Notes under the pieces: generated by a model | What the model was told of the DNA's origin: nothing | Database searches by the model: none | The model's input: only the letters and a program-made list of their open reading frames with translations | Position numbers and translations under genes: made by a program | In this document: piece after piece, positions 15,621 to 26,609 of the stretch | Numbering within the stretch: the stretch's first letter is position 1 | How the letters are laid out: every line of letters begins with the position of its first letter | Origin: Verrucomicrobiales bacterium | GTDB lineage: Bacteria > Verrucomicrobiota > Verrucomicrobiia > Verrucomicrobiales > DEV007 | Direction of reading: 5' to 3' | DNA: 37,901 nt | Assembly (NCBI GenBank): GCA_013213905.1 | Contig: JABSSQ010000148.1 | Coordinates: forward strand, 1-37,901

Positions 15621-17123
15621 ATGCGGTGGATGTTTCCGGCATGTCCGACTTGGGGTTTCGTGGCTGGTTTGGCCGCGGGGCTCATTTGTGCTTCGGGCTC
15701 TCCTGCCCAGGATGCCACCAGTGGGGGCGGGACTTCAGCGGGGCAGCAAACTGCCCGCTCCTCTGTCGACGATGTGCGGCGCGCCGCTGAATGGGGCGAG
15801 TCCTACCAGATCCGGGCTTTTGGACAGAATCCCCAGGCCCGGGTCATGTTCAGCACGTTTGCCAACGACATCAGGGATTCATTCCGATCCTCGGTTTACC
15901 GGATCCGGCCCAACGGTCCCATCGTCAGGGGTGGCTGGGCCATTCCGATCGCGATCGAGCTTTGGGGAGATGCCCGCGATGTCTACATCGGCGAGGATGT
16001 GATCAATTCCCTGGAACTTCGCGCCGACAATCGAATCGTCGCGAAGATCTCGGTTCGGATGCACGATGAGTTTACCGAACGCCGGTTTCGCCTGGCCGTC
16101 ATCCGGGCTTTACTTGTGGACTTGATGCTGGCTCCATACGTAAAAGATCCGTCATTTCTTGAGGGCAAGGATCTCGAAGTCCCGGAATGGCTGGTTCACG
16201 GTTTCGACCTCTACATTGAGCATCGCGACGGCGGACGCCCCAGCGCTTACTTCGAAGGGATTCTCAAAAGCGGTCAGATGTTGAAGCCGGAGGAGCTCTT
16301 CGATGTGACGGATCCGGATTCTCTTGATCCTGTCAGTTACACCATTTTCCGGAGTTCTGCCGGAGCGATGGTGGCGGCCCTGATTGATCAGCCGGAAGGC
16401 GATCACGCATTAAGAACTCTGTTAGGCGACCTTCCCGGCACCGGGAGAAGAGCGATGGCACCTCTGCTTCGTCAGCATTTTCCTGCTTTCCGGGAAATGG
16501 ATGAAGGGATGGAGAAGTGGTGGGCTCTCCAGGTTGCCAGTTTCGGCCAGCAGCAGAGTTTCGAGTTCATGGAGTGGGATGAAACAGAGCACTGGCTGAA
16601 CGAAGCTCTCAGGGTGCGCTGGGCGCCGCAGGAAGCTCCGGCTGCGGAAAAGTCGAAGTCGGGCTTTTTCAATAAGTTTAAGAAAAAGCCGGAGCAGGCC
16701 GCGGCGGATCCCGGCTGGGAGGGCTCACTGGAGAACTACGCGGAATTTATGAAGCGGGATGGAGCGGTTGAGAAACTGGACCGTTGCTACATCCAGTTGC
16801 AGGCTCTCAAGCGGACTGGTTTCCCGCTTTACCGGCCGGTGTTCGACCGTTACTGCGCGGTTATTGAAAAGATCGCCAGCAAGAAGATCGAGGGAGTCGA
16901 TGCGGAGTTGGCCGACCTTCAGGAATTGAGAGGCAAGATTCGTAATACCCTGGTTCAGACATCCGACTATCTGAATTTCTTCGAAGCGACCAGGGCTCCC
17001 GAACGCAGCAAGGCTTTCGATGAGTATTCAAAGATGCGCCGGGAGCTCGAAGAGAAGCCGTCTCCAAGGCGAAACGATCGCATCACACGCTATCTCGACT
17101 ACCTTGAACCCGAATTCCGCTAG
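15621..17123 (+). CDS. Exported protein resembling a gluzincin peptidase without HExxH
   Basis: A 500-aa protein with a signal-peptide-like start (MRWMFPACPTWGFVAGLAAGLICASGSPAQ). No family is recognised with certainty. Around residues 185-200 it reads VPEWLVHGFDLYIEHR, resembling the PxWLxEGxAxY segment that follows the zinc site in gluzincin (MA-clan, peptidase_MA-like) proteins. The preceding helix, where HExxH should be, is RLAVIRALLVDLML, so the zinc ligands are missing. A Lys-rich linker (about 350-360) leads to a helical C-terminal domain. It may be a non-catalytic peptidase relative working in the periplasm. Its stop codon overlaps the rarA stop on the other strand (shared CTAG). Confidence 0.6.
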   Translation: MRWMFPACPTWGFVAGLAAGLICASGSPAQDATSGGGTSAGQQTARSSVDDVRRAAEWGESYQIRAFGQNPQARVMFSTFANDIRDSFRSSVYRIRPNGPIVRGGWAIPIAIELWGDARDVYIGEDVINSLELRADNRIVAKISVRMHDEFTERRFRLAVIRALLVDLMLAPYVKDPSFLEGKDLEVPEWLVHGFDLYIEHRDGGRPSAYFEGILKSGQMLKPEELFDVTDPDSLDPVSYTIFRSSAGAMVAALIDQPEGDHALRTLLGDLPGTGRRAMAPLLRQHFPAFREMDEGMEKWWALQVASFGQQQSFEFMEWDETEHWLNEALRVRWAPQEAPAAEKSKSGFFNKFKKKPEQAAADPGWEGSLENYAEFMKRDGAVEKLDRCYIQLQALKRTGFPLYRPVFDRYCAVIEKIASKKIEGVDAELADLQELRGKIRNTLVQTSDYLNFFEATRAPERSKAFDEYSKMRRELEEKPSPRRNDRITRYLDYLEPEFR

Positions 17124-18532
17124 GAGTTATCCTCAGTTGACTTCTCTTTGGTAGACGGATTGTTTTCCTCAAACTGCTTTCGCCAGTGATCCAGGCGTTC
17201 CGCGACGCGCTGCTCGAGACCATTGCTCGAGGGTTCGTAGTAAACGCGCCCTTCAGGCAGGTAAGCCTGGGGAACATAGCCATCCTCGTAGTCGTGACCG
17301 TAGAGGTAGGCGGTTTCGTCATTCTCAACCGCGCCGCCCTCGACGCCGAGTTTCTTCCTCGTCTTGGTGCGAAGATGAGGCGGGACGGCGAGCGTACGAC
17401 CTTCCGCAATATCCTTCATCGCTGCGTTGATCCCGGCGTAGGCCCGGTTGCTCTTGGGAGCGGTGGCAAGGTAAACGGCAGCGTGGGCGAGGGGAATGCG
17501 CGCTTCGGGCATGCCAATAAATTCAACCGCCTGCTGCGCGGCAACGGCGACACGGAGGGCGTTGCTGTCCGCCATGCCCACGTCTTCGCTGGCGGCGATG
17601 ACAATGCGTCGGGCAATGAATCGAATGTCTTCGCCGGCGTAAAGCATCTTGGCGAGCCAGTAGAGGGTCGCGTCCGGGTCGCAGCCGCGCATGGACTTGA
17701 TGAAGGCTGAGATCGTGTCGTAATGACCGTCTCCGTCGGCATCATAGACCACGGTCTTGCGTTGGATGGAGTCTTCCGCAACGGCGAGGTCGATGGTGAT
17801 TTCTCCAGTGTCTTCGTCTGGCTCGGTGGTGAGGACGGCCAGTTCAAAAGAAGTCAGCAGCTTGCGGGCATCGCCGTCGCACATGCGGACGAGGTGGGAG
17901 GCGGCATCATCGTGAAGATTGAGAGCCTTTTTTCCGAATCCACGCTCCGGGTCCTCGACCGCGGAACGCAGAAGCCCTGCGAGATCCTCTTCAGTGAGGG
18001 GTTCCAGTTGGAAAACCTGGCTGCGTGAAGTGAGTGGGCTATTGACGTAGAAATACGGATTGTGTGTCGTCGCGCCGATGAAACGAACCGTTCCTCGCTC
18101 GATGTGGGGGAGAAGAACGTCCTGCTGTGACTTGTTGAAGCGGTGAATCTCGTCGACGAAAAGGGTAGTCACTTCTCCGCGCGTCCGCTGAAACTGTCGG
18201 GCCGCTTCGACTGCCTTGCGGATCTCGGCGACGTTACTCTCAACGCCGGATAGGTTAATAAATCGCGATTCGGTCCGCTGGGCGATCAGTTCAGCGAGAC
18301 TGGTTTTTCCAACGCCGGGAGGTCCGTAAAAGATGAGAGAAGTGAAACGGTCCGCTTCAATCGCTCTCCGCAGAAGCCTGCCTTCGCCCAGGATGTGTTC
18401 CTGGCCAACGTATTCCTCGAGCACACGCGGACGCATCCTGGCAGCCAGAGGCATCGTAGGGGAGAGCTTTTGGGGGCCGGATGAGGCTGGTGAGGCCGTT
18501 TCCGCCTCCTGATCTGTGAAAAGATCGTCCAT
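17120..18532 (-). CDS. rarA: Replication-associated recombination protein A, AAA+ ATPase (RarA/MgsA)
   Basis: A 470-aa clamp-loader-like AAA+ ATPase that acts at stalled replication forks. After a ~30-aa variable head come LAARMRPRVLEEYVGQEHILG, Walker A GPPGVGKTS (70-78), Walker B TTLFVDEIHRF, sensor 1 FIGATTHNPYF, the arginine-finger/SRC-like LTSRSQVF segment, and the C-terminal tetramerisation domain (CDPDATLYWLAKMLYAGED, ASEDVGMADSNAL, PHLRTKTRKKLG, QAYLPEG). The N-terminal MDDLF may be a weak sliding-clamp contact (inference). It converges with the exported protein gene with overlapping stop codons, and has a 267-bp AT-rich upstream gap shared with a divergent gene. Confidence 0.95.
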   Translation of the reverse strand: MDDLFTDQEAETASPASSGPQKLSPTMPLAARMRPRVLEEYVGQEHILGEGRLLRRAIEADRFTSLIFYGPPGVGKTSLAELIAQRTESRFINLSGVESNVAEIRKAVEAARQFQRTRGEVTTLFVDEIHRFNKSQQDVLLPHIERGTVRFIGATTHNPYFYVNSPLTSRSQVFQLEPLTEEDLAGLLRSAVEDPERGFGKKALNLHDDAASHLVRMCDGDARKLLTSFELAVLTTEPDEDTGEITIDLAVAEDSIQRKTVVYDADGDGHYDTISAFIKSMRGCDPDATLYWLAKMLYAGEDIRFIARRIVIAASEDVGMADSNALRVAVAAQQAVEFIGMPEARIPLAHAAVYLATAPKSNRAYAGINAAMKDIAEGRTLAVPPHLRTKTRKKLGVEGGAVENDETAYLYGHDYEDGYVPQAYLPEGRVYYEPSSNGLEQRVAERLDHWRKQFEENNPSTKEKSTEDNS

Positions 18533-18649
18533 GGAACGGGTGAGAAATCAGGGTAGTCAGAATTTGGGCCTTGTAACGCGAATTCCCCGCCAAGGCAGGT
18601 TTTTCGGGAGCTGAGACCATTATTAGGCTTCAAAAACTGGGTCGGAAAC

Positions 18650-18745
18650 CCGAATAATTAAAATATTTTCAATAATTACAATAATTTATTTGATTATCCG
18701 TAAGAAAAGCCGTAGAATTTTAAAATAATTAAGAATCGTTAATTG
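18650..18745. promoter_or_regulatory. AT-rich divergent promoter region between rarA and an unknown gene
   Basis: This stretch is nearly all A/T (for example AAAATATTTTCAATAATTAC) inside a G+C-rich region. It lies in the 267-bp gap between divergently transcribed rarA and the 18800 gene. It probably holds the promoter of the 18800 gene and may include UP-like elements. No single -35/-10 pair was assigned. Confidence 0.45.
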
Positions 18746-18799
18746 TCCGAGCGCTGAACCGCTTCGCACGACCAACCATCCCCATCACCGCCGCAAATC

Positions 18800-19282
18800 A
18801 TGAATACCTTGATCCCCGATCTTGAGCAGTTCCAGTTGGAAGAACTGGGTCAGACCCCCGCGGTCGACAATCCGAATGCTGAAGTGAGCTTCAAAGTCGA
18901 TATCGAGCCCTCCCGCGTGACCCGTCGCGTGGTGGTCGGCATCCTCGATGAGAGCAAGAAGCGCGGTATCACTGTAGCGATTTACCCTGCCACGGGCGAA
19001 GTCTGCGACGTGACTAACGGTGGCGGTGTCATCGGATACCTTTCCAAGTCGCCTCTCAGCCCGGGGGTTCCGGTTCCCTGCGATCTGACTCTTTACCGCT
19101 TCGGAAAAAATTTCGTCTGCAGCGTTCGCATTCACGGGGAGATTTTCCTCTACCCGGCTTTCTCCATGGACGGAAATGCTCGTCTCACTGCCTTTGTCGG
19201 ACAGGAGAGCGAAGACGGCAATCAGGCACTGAGCTGGTCCCGCCTTCGTCTCGACGTGCTCGAACAGCCCGTCGCTGCGTAA
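18800..19282 (+). CDS. Conserved-looking small soluble protein of unknown function
   Basis: A 160-aa protein, family not recognised. It has no signal peptide or membrane segment. The core looks like alternating beta-strands (EVSFKVDIEPSRVTRRVVVGILDES, GITVAIYPATGEVCDVT, CSVRIHGEIFLYPAFSM, LSWSRLRLDVLEQP), suggesting a compact beta-sandwich. Codon choice is C-ending and clean, similar to nearby fusA, which suggests good expression. It has an AT-rich promoter region upstream and a strong intrinsic terminator 33 bp after the stop, so it is a single-gene unit. The opposite-strand ORF (18785-19444) is a shadow. Function is open. Confidence 0.75.
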   Translation: MNTLIPDLEQFQLEELGQTPAVDNPNAEVSFKVDIEPSRVTRRVVVGILDESKKRGITVAIYPATGEVCDVTNGGGVIGYLSKSPLSPGVPVPCDLTLYRFGKNFVCSVRIHGEIFLYPAFSMDGNARLTAFVGQESEDGNQALSWSRLRLDVLEQPVAA

Positions 19283-19314
19283 GCTAAGAATTTCATCTTT
19301 GTCGTTGGTATGTA

Positions 19315-19344
19315 AAACGGCGCGGGTTTCGATCCGCGCCGTTT
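19315..19344. terminator. Intrinsic terminator after the 18800 gene
   Basis: AAACGGCGCGG and CCGCGCCGTTT form a perfect 11-bp stem with an 8-nt loop. The plus-strand tail CTCGTTCT is a weak T tract; the minus side (TTTTACA) could also serve. Confidence 0.75.
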
Positions 19345-19477
19345 CTCGTTCTGTGGTGGGTAGTAGCGTATCGATACCTTCTGCGCGGCAATGGAGCTTC
19401 TCAGGGTGTTGTCTTTGATCGCGACGATCTTCAAACGAGTGCAAAACGCGGGGCAGGTCGTCACGTTGCCGCTACAC

Positions 19478-19509
19478 AAAAAAGCCGGACGTTTCCGCCC
19501 GGCTTTTTT
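19478..19509. terminator. Intrinsic terminator of fusA, bidirectional in form
   Basis: AAAAAAGCCGG and CCGGCTTTTTT form an 11-bp stem around a 10-nt loop, ending 23 bp from the fusA stop. The A/T flanks give a T tract in both directions. The ~130 bp between this and the 19315 terminator contain nothing recognised. Confidence 0.9.
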
Positions 19510-19531
19510 CGAATTGGTTCTGTGAAGACGC

Positions 19532-21610
<2,079 letters not shown>

Positions 21611-21756
21611 CTACCTGTTTAGTTTGGATTGGAACCGAATTTTCGAAGCGTATAGTTGTTCAAAGCAGCCGTAAGGCAACAGGGAATTCCCGTTTTATGA
21701 TAATTATTCTCGACGCCCCGATTGGGTTCGTTTAGAGGCGCGGGCTTCTAAAATGT

Positions 21757-22836
21757 TCAAAACAGCTCTTTTTGGCCTGGCAGGAGGCGGCGAAAGGCCG
21801 CGGTGGAGAGGGATTTGACGGGTTTTCCCAGTCCGTGACGGCGGATGGAAATCGCGATGAGGTGCTGAATTTGTTCCGCCAACGGTCCTCTACCCGTCAT
21901 CCTGGCGCCGAACTGACTGTCATTGAGTTGGCCTCCTCTAAGTTCCCGAATGCGGTCCAGGACCAGCTCCTTGCGTTCCGGGAAGTGCTGGTCGAGCCAA
22001 TCCGAGAAAATCTCCCGGACCTGGTAGGGGAGTCGAACCACGGATCCAGACGCAAATTGAGCCCCGCGTTCGGCCACCGCCTCGACGATTGCGGGGATTT
22101 CGTGCTCATTCAGGCCGGGGATAACGGGTGCGATGGAGATTCCGACGGGAATTCCGGCCCGGTGCAGCTTTTCCACGGCCTCCAGACGGGCCTGAGGACG
22201 CGAGGCACGAGGCTCGAGCAGGTTGCTCAGTTTCGGGTCCAGGCTCGTAATGGAGAGGACGACCGCGGCGGCGCCGTGCTCTGCGAGGCGGGAGAGCACG
22301 TCAATATCCCGGGTGACGAGGGCATTTTTGGTCACGATACCGACGGGATTCCTGAATTCGGCGAGGACTTCGAGGCACTGACGCGTGATTTGGAACTGTC
22401 GCTCGAAGGGTTGGTAACAGTCGGTAACACCGCTGCAAACCACGGACTGGGGCGTCCACGATTTGCGGGCGAGTTCCTGTTCAAGCAGTTCGGGGGCTTT
22501 CTCCTTCACCATGATGCGGGTTTCAAAGTCGAGCCCGGAATTGAAACCGAGGTATTCGTGGTAAGGGCGGGCATAGCAGTAGGCGCACCCGTGTTCGCAG
22601 CCTCGATAGGGGTTCACACTGCGGTCAAAACCGAGATCAGGGCTCTGATTGGATGAAATGATGCTCTTGCTGTCGTCGCGGTAGAACCGCGTTTTCGGGC
22701 GCCTCTCGACCGCGTCGGGATCAATCGCGGCGATTTCCTCCCAGGCTCCGGCATCCTCTTCGACGTGAAGTGGCTCAAAGCGGTTTCCGGGATTGGTCAC
22801 GGTTCCGCGCCCGTGGTTGGAGTAGGGAGACGTCAT
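21757..22836 (-). CDS. PA0069-family radical SAM protein
   Basis: A 359-aa protein from ATG 22836. The track's 70 extra residues overlap the kinase 3' end and are low complexity, so they are rejected. The start MTSPYSNHGRGTVTNPGNRFE matches the family opening (GRGxxxNPxNRFE). The [4Fe-4S]/SAM motif is CEHGCAYCYARP (CX3CX2C). Other typical blocks are NPYRGCEHGC, SGVTDCYQPFER, IVTKNALVTRD, VVLSITSLD and RPQARLEAVEKLHRAGIPVG. The family resembles spore photoproduct lyase in its radical SAM core, but its substrate is not established. It sits 47 bp after the hybrid kinase stop on the same strand and could be cotranscribed, though no functional link is evident. Confidence 0.9.
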   Translation of the reverse strand: MTSPYSNHGRGTVTNPGNRFEPLHVEEDAGAWEEIAAIDPDAVERRPKTRFYRDDSKSIISSNQSPDLGFDRSVNPYRGCEHGCAYCYARPYHEYLGFNSGLDFETRIMVKEKAPELLEQELARKSWTPQSVVCSGVTDCYQPFERQFQITRQCLEVLAEFRNPVGIVTKNALVTRDIDVLSRLAEHGAAAVVLSITSLDPKLSNLLEPRASRPQARLEAVEKLHRAGIPVGISIAPVIPGLNEHEIPAIVEAVAERGAQFASGSVVRLPYQVREIFSDWLDQHFPERKELVLDRIRELRGGQLNDSQFGARMTGRGPLAEQIQHLIAISIRRHGLGKPVKSLSTAAFRRLLPGQKELF

Positions 22837-22883
22837 GGACTGTTCTAGTGAACAGTCTTCAGCTGCCTTGTCAAGAGGTTGGG

Positions 22884-25800
22884 CTATCGATCGAGTCGGT
22901 TCTGGACTCGATCGTTGATGGCTGTGATGAGTTCGTCCGCAGACCTCTGGCCTTTCTTGAGAATCGTGGTGACGCGCTCTCGCAGGAAGGCCTGCTCCTT
23001 CTCCGACGGATCTTTCCCGGAGAGGACAATCACAGGAATCGAGCACAGATGCTCATCGGCCTGGAGCTTTTCGAGAAATTCAAAGCCGTCCATGACAGGC
23101 ATGAGCAAATCGAGGACGATGGCTGCCGGACGGGTTTTCTTCAGTAGATCAAGAGCCTCCGCTCCGTCGTGGGCCCGGGTGGTTTTCCAGCCGGCTTCAT
23201 CAAGGATGCGACTCATCGCCTTGAGGCTGGCTTCATCGTCGTCGACAAGGAGAAGGCTCTGACTGTTCGATTGGCCGGTCGCCCGTTCAATCACCCGACT
23301 GAGTCGTTTCATGTCGATGGGTTTGACGAGATAGTCCTCAACATCGAGCGCGCTGCCGTTTTCCTGCTCGGCCATGACGGACACCATGACCACGGGGATG
23401 GACTGGGTATCCTTTGACTCCTTGAGATGGTTGAGAACCTCCCAGCCATCCATGCCGCCGGGCATGACCACATCTAGGGTGATGGCATCCGGACGATGTT
23501 CCCTTGCCATTTCCAGTCCAGTGTTCCCGTCGACGGCGGCGAGGACGCGGTAACCCTGAGCTTCAAGCATACGGGTGAGCATTTCGCGAACTTTCTGATC
23601 GTCGTCGATGACCAGAATCGTCGCGTCGCGCGGGGTCGGACTGTCGCCATTGCTGGACGAAGGGCTGATCGGGCTGGTCTCCGGTGCCTCTTTCGATTCG
23701 TAGTGTTCGGACACCGGCTCGCACGGGAGGAAAATGCTGAAGTGTGTGCCTTTGCCCACTTCGCTGACAAATCCGATGCGCCCTCCCATCTGCGAAATCA
23801 GCTCCTTGCAGATTGAAAGGCCCAGGCCGCTGCCGCCGGCGTTGTCTTTCTTGTTTGAGACAAAGGGGACAAACGCCTTGGCCTGTTCTTCCGGGCCCAT
23901 GCCGCGTCCCGTATCCGAGACCGTGAATTCGACCCAGGCGGCATCATTGATCTCACGGGGGCGGGCATCCAGCGTGACGGTTCCCTCTTTGGTGAACTTG
24001 ATAGAGTTTCCAATGAGGTTGCCAAGCACCTGTCTGACCCGGCGATCGTCGGCAATAATAGAGGGAAGAGTATCGCTCCCGCTTTTGACGAAAGAGAGCC
24101 CCTTGTTCTTCGCCTCTGCCGCAAAGGTCTCCTCGAGGTCTTTGAGAAGGGAAGAGACCTCAATCTCATCCTTGCTGAGGGTCTCAGCGCCCATGATGAT
24201 TTTCTGGTATTCGAGAATGTCGTTCACCAGGTTCAGTTCCCGGGCGGCGTGGGCGTGAATGCGGTCGACGTCCTGGCTCTGCTCTTCATCGAGGTCGGAG
24301 AGGCGCAAAGCCTCCACCTGGAGAAAGATGGCATTGAGCGGTTGGCGGAGGTCATGGCTCACCTTCGCAACGAAGGCATCTTTCTCGTGACTCAGGGTCA
24401 TGAGCTTTTCGTAGGCTTTCTCCAACTCGCTGTTAGCGCGACGAAGTTCGCGGGTGCGATCACTGACGCGTTGTTCCAGTTCCTCCTGAAAGGCGATGAG
24501 CTCTTCGAAAAGGCGTTTCGAAGCGCGGGCGATGTCGCCGACTTCATCCTGGCGCTTGATGTCGAGGCCCCGGGCAAGGTCGGCGACCCTTTGATGGAAG
24601 GTTTCCCGCTTTGACTCGGTGATAGCCTGCGCCGTGCCGGTCATGCGTTTGAGCGGGCGAATGAAGTGCATGGCAATCAGAAACCCAATGAAACCAAAGC
24701 CGGCAGCGACGAAGATCGCGATGGTCTGAAGCGACAGCATCTCATAGGCGATGGAGGAGGCGAGCTCATCCTCAAGGACGGCGTAGTGGAGTAGATATTC
24801 CTGGGGCGCGCGGTATTGGCCAACGAGTGCACGAACGGTCCAGACACTGATCTGGTCGCACTCGACTCGACCACGCCAGTCGAGGCCGTCGAACTCCTCG
24901 CCAAAATTTTCTGCCAACGCTGCGGTGATACCTTCCTGAAGCTTATCCAGCTTTTCCTGTGAAGGCGCCAGCAGCCGGATTTCGCCGGCGTGGGTCGAGA
25001 GCCCGCCGAAGGTGCCATGTTCGTGAAGCTGAGTTCGCAGCAGGTCGGAAAAGTCGCCGAGCTCATTCGGGTCTGCGTTGCGAAGCGCCTCAGCGAAGCG
25101 CTCGTTGGGCAGGGCCTCCTGGAAATAGTAAGCTTTTTTCAGATCAATGACTTCCTGCCGAGCCAGTCGCTCTACCTTGGGTTCGACTTCGTCGGGCTGA
25201 GGATTGGCGGTTCTCTTCCGGGCGCGCTCGAGGGCTTCGTGGAGTTTCTCATCGTCGTGAAGGGAAAGAAAGATCTCGTCGTTGTCAGTGCCAGTCTCGT
25301 CTTCGTCGTGGCGGATGATTTGGTTCCCGTCGGCGTCTTCGAGGACAAGAAAGTGGCGCGGAGAAGTGACGGGCGGGATTGCCGTCATCATCCGCACATA
25401 GGCGGGCGTGCCTTCCTTTTCGCCGAGATAAGTCATTGCCCAAACGACCGGTGTCCAGCGCATTGCCGAATCGCCGCCGGGTAGGTCGAGCCGCTCCAGC
25501 TGGGTGCGCATAATGGGGGACAGGCGAACGCGAGGACCGGCTTCGGGGCCGGGGAGCCACGGCTCGCTCGTGGTCAGCCTGGCTTTCTCGGACAGGATAA
25601 TCGATTCAGAAGCTTCATCCCCGAAGGTGACGACCTCGACCCGAAGGTGATTCTTCCAGTAGCGTTTGCAGAGACCTCGAGCCAGGACGAGCAGCTTCTC
25701 CGGATCTGCATTGTCGGCGACGCTTTGTTGAAACACCTCGCTGTTCGCGATGCTATTGAGGTCGTCGCGCAGGCCGTCAATCTGGTCGATCATTTCCCAG

Positions 25801-25955
25801 GCCCGCAGTTCTGCTTCGTCGCCGAGATCGACCAGTTCGTGATCGCGAAGAACGGACTCCGCTTTGGAGGAAAGTACTTTTGCTACGAGCAGCGCAGACG
25901 CAGCCGTAGCCAGCATGACCAGCAAAGCCACTTTTCCTCGAATTCCAAAATACAT
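22884..25955 (-). CDS. Hybrid sensor histidine kinase with two C-terminal receivers
   Basis: A 1023-aa protein. ATG 25955 is preferred over the upstream TTG because it leads directly into TM1 (IRGKVALLVMLATAASALLVAK). A ~375-aa periplasmic sensing region follows (not recognised, helical N-part), then TM2 near 405-425 (TIAIFVAAGFGFIGFLIAMHF) and HAMP. A coiled coil precedes HisKA (KVSHDLRQPLNAI, His near 533). The HATPase has N-box RQVLGNLIGNSIKF, G1 DTGRGMG and G2 GSGLGLSI. Receiver 1 has IDDD and DVVMPGG with KP. Receiver 2 has LLVDDDE and DLLMPVMDG, and its Lys lies in LKKG. It should sense an envelope signal and phosphorylate downstream proteins, possibly via its own receivers and a phosphotransfer protein. 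No DNA-binding regulator is adjacent. Confidence 0.93.
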   Translation of the reverse strand: MYFGIRGKVALLVMLATAASALLVAKVLSSKAESVLRDHELVDLGDEAELRAWEMIDQIDGLRDDLNSIANSEVFQQSVADNADPEKLLVLARGLCKRYWKNHLRVEVVTFGDEASESIILSEKARLTTSEPWLPGPEAGPRVRLSPIMRTQLERLDLPGGDSAMRWTPVVWAMTYLGEKEGTPAYVRMMTAIPPVTSPRHFLVLEDADGNQIIRHDEDETGTDNDEIFLSLHDDEKLHEALERARKRTANPQPDEVEPKVERLARQEVIDLKKAYYFQEALPNERFAEALRNADPNELGDFSDLLRTQLHEHGTFGGLSTHAGEIRLLAPSQEKLDKLQEGITAALAENFGEEFDGLDWRGRVECDQISVWTVRALVGQYRAPQEYLLHYAVLEDELASSIAYEMLSLQTIAIFVAAGFGFIGFLIAMHFIRPLKRMTGTAQAITESKRETFHQRVADLARGLDIKRQDEVGDIARASKRLFEELIAFQEELEQRVSDRTRELRRANSELEKAYEKLMTLSHEKDAFVAKVSHDLRQPLNAIFLQVEALRLSDLDEEQSQDVDRIHAHAARELNLVNDILEYQKIIMGAETLSKDEIEVSSLLKDLEETFAAEAKNKGLSFVKSGSDTLPSIIADDRRVRQVLGNLIGNSIKFTKEGTVTLDARPREINDAAWVEFTVSDTGRGMGPEEQAKAFVPFVSNKKDNAGGSGLGLSICKELISQMGGRIGFVSEVGKGTHFSIFLPCEPVSEHYESKEAPETSPISPSSSNGDSPTPRDATILVIDDDQKVREMLTRMLEAQGYRVLAAVDGNTGLEMAREHRPDAITLDVVMPGGMDGWEVLNHLKESKDTQSIPVVMVSVMAEQENGSALDVEDYLVKPIDMKRLSRVIERATGQSNSQSLLLVDDDEASLKAMSRILDEAGWKTTRAHDGAEALDLLKKTRPAAIVLDLLMPVMDGFEFLEKLQADEHLCSIPVIVLSGKDPSEKEQAFLRERVTTILKKGQRSADELITAINDRVQNRLDR
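22888..22914. repeat. 10-bp inverted repeat inside the kinase 3' end
   Basis: CGATCGAGTC and GACTCGATCG are perfect arms around a 7-nt loop and overlap the last codons of the hybrid kinase. No T tract follows on the minus strand. It could be an mRNA 3' stabilising hairpin, an attenuating structure before the radical SAM gene, or chance. Confidence 0.4.
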
Positions 25956-26049
25956 CAGCTGTCTGAGTAGGACGAACTCAGTGTTCCATTGATTCAAAAA
26001 AACCGGAAGCCCAAATCATCCGGGTTGAGCATTTAGTTAGTCTGGCGGA

Positions 26050-26535
26050 TCAGGAGCGTTCCCAGGTGTCGGAGTCCCGGAGTCGCTTGATGCCGAAGAA
26101 GTCTTTGAAAACTCTCCGGAACACCTTCCGCTTAAATTTGGGAACCCCGCCGAGATCGAAGTGCTCCGGCTTGATCCACGTGAAATCGACGAACTCCTGC
26201 ACGTGCGCCTTGAGGTTGATGTCCTGCTTGGTGCCGTAGTAGTCGCAGAGAAAGTAGGTTTGGGTCTGACCGCAAAACTGTCCTTTCTTGAGGTGGCCGT
26301 TAGGAAACTTGTAACGGTAGTCCGTTCGACAGGAGATGATTCGGTAGAGATCCGGGCTGATTCCAGTCTCTTCCGCGACTTCCCGATAGAGTGCTCCAAT
26401 AAGATCCTCGCCCTTGTCCACACCTCCCTGCGGAAACTGCCAGCATCCACGATGGTCTTTCCTCTCAAAGATGAGGACCTTGCCGTTCTTCGGTTTACGA
26501 AGAATGACAGCGACGTTAGGGCGGTACGTAGCCAT
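26050..26535 (-). CDS. rppH: RppH-like Nudix hydrolase (RNA pyrophosphohydrolase)
   Basis: A 161-aa Nudix protein. RppH-type enzymes remove pyrophosphate from the 5' end of mRNA to start RNase E-dependent decay and can cleave diadenosine polyphosphates. The start MATYRPNVAVILRKPKNGKVLIFER matches the family (xYRPNVGxVL). The Nudix box GGVDKGEDLIGALYREVAEETGI has the full Gx5Ex7REUxEExGU pattern. The GCWQFPQGG and TYFLC segments and the tail FTWIKPEHFDLGGVPKFKRKVFRRVFKDF agree with RppH/Ap4A hydrolases. Length is near the usual ~160-175. It is divergent from the 26610 gene and lies 94 bp upstream of the hybrid kinase on the same strand. Confidence 0.88.
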   Translation of the reverse strand: MATYRPNVAVILRKPKNGKVLIFERKDHRGCWQFPQGGVDKGEDLIGALYREVAEETGISPDLYRIISCRTDYRYKFPNGHLKKGQFCGQTQTYFLCDYYGTKQDINLKAHVQEFVDFTWIKPEHFDLGGVPKFKRKVFRRVFKDFFGIKRLRDSDTWERS

Positions 26536-26609
26536 TTAGCGGAAACAAGGGTTGAACAACGCGCTAACGAAGATTTACAACGCGTTGCTACTTGTGAAAG
26601 ATAACAGCA

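Noticed and set aside
18785-19444. 219-aa minus-strand ORF overlapping the 18800 gene
   Set aside because: It crosses the terminator near 19315-19344 and has shadow-like composition; the plus-strand ORF has promoter and terminator context.
21772-22656. 294-aa plus-strand ORF opposite the radical SAM gene
   Set aside because: Antisense shadow of a gene with a clear CX3CX2C motif.
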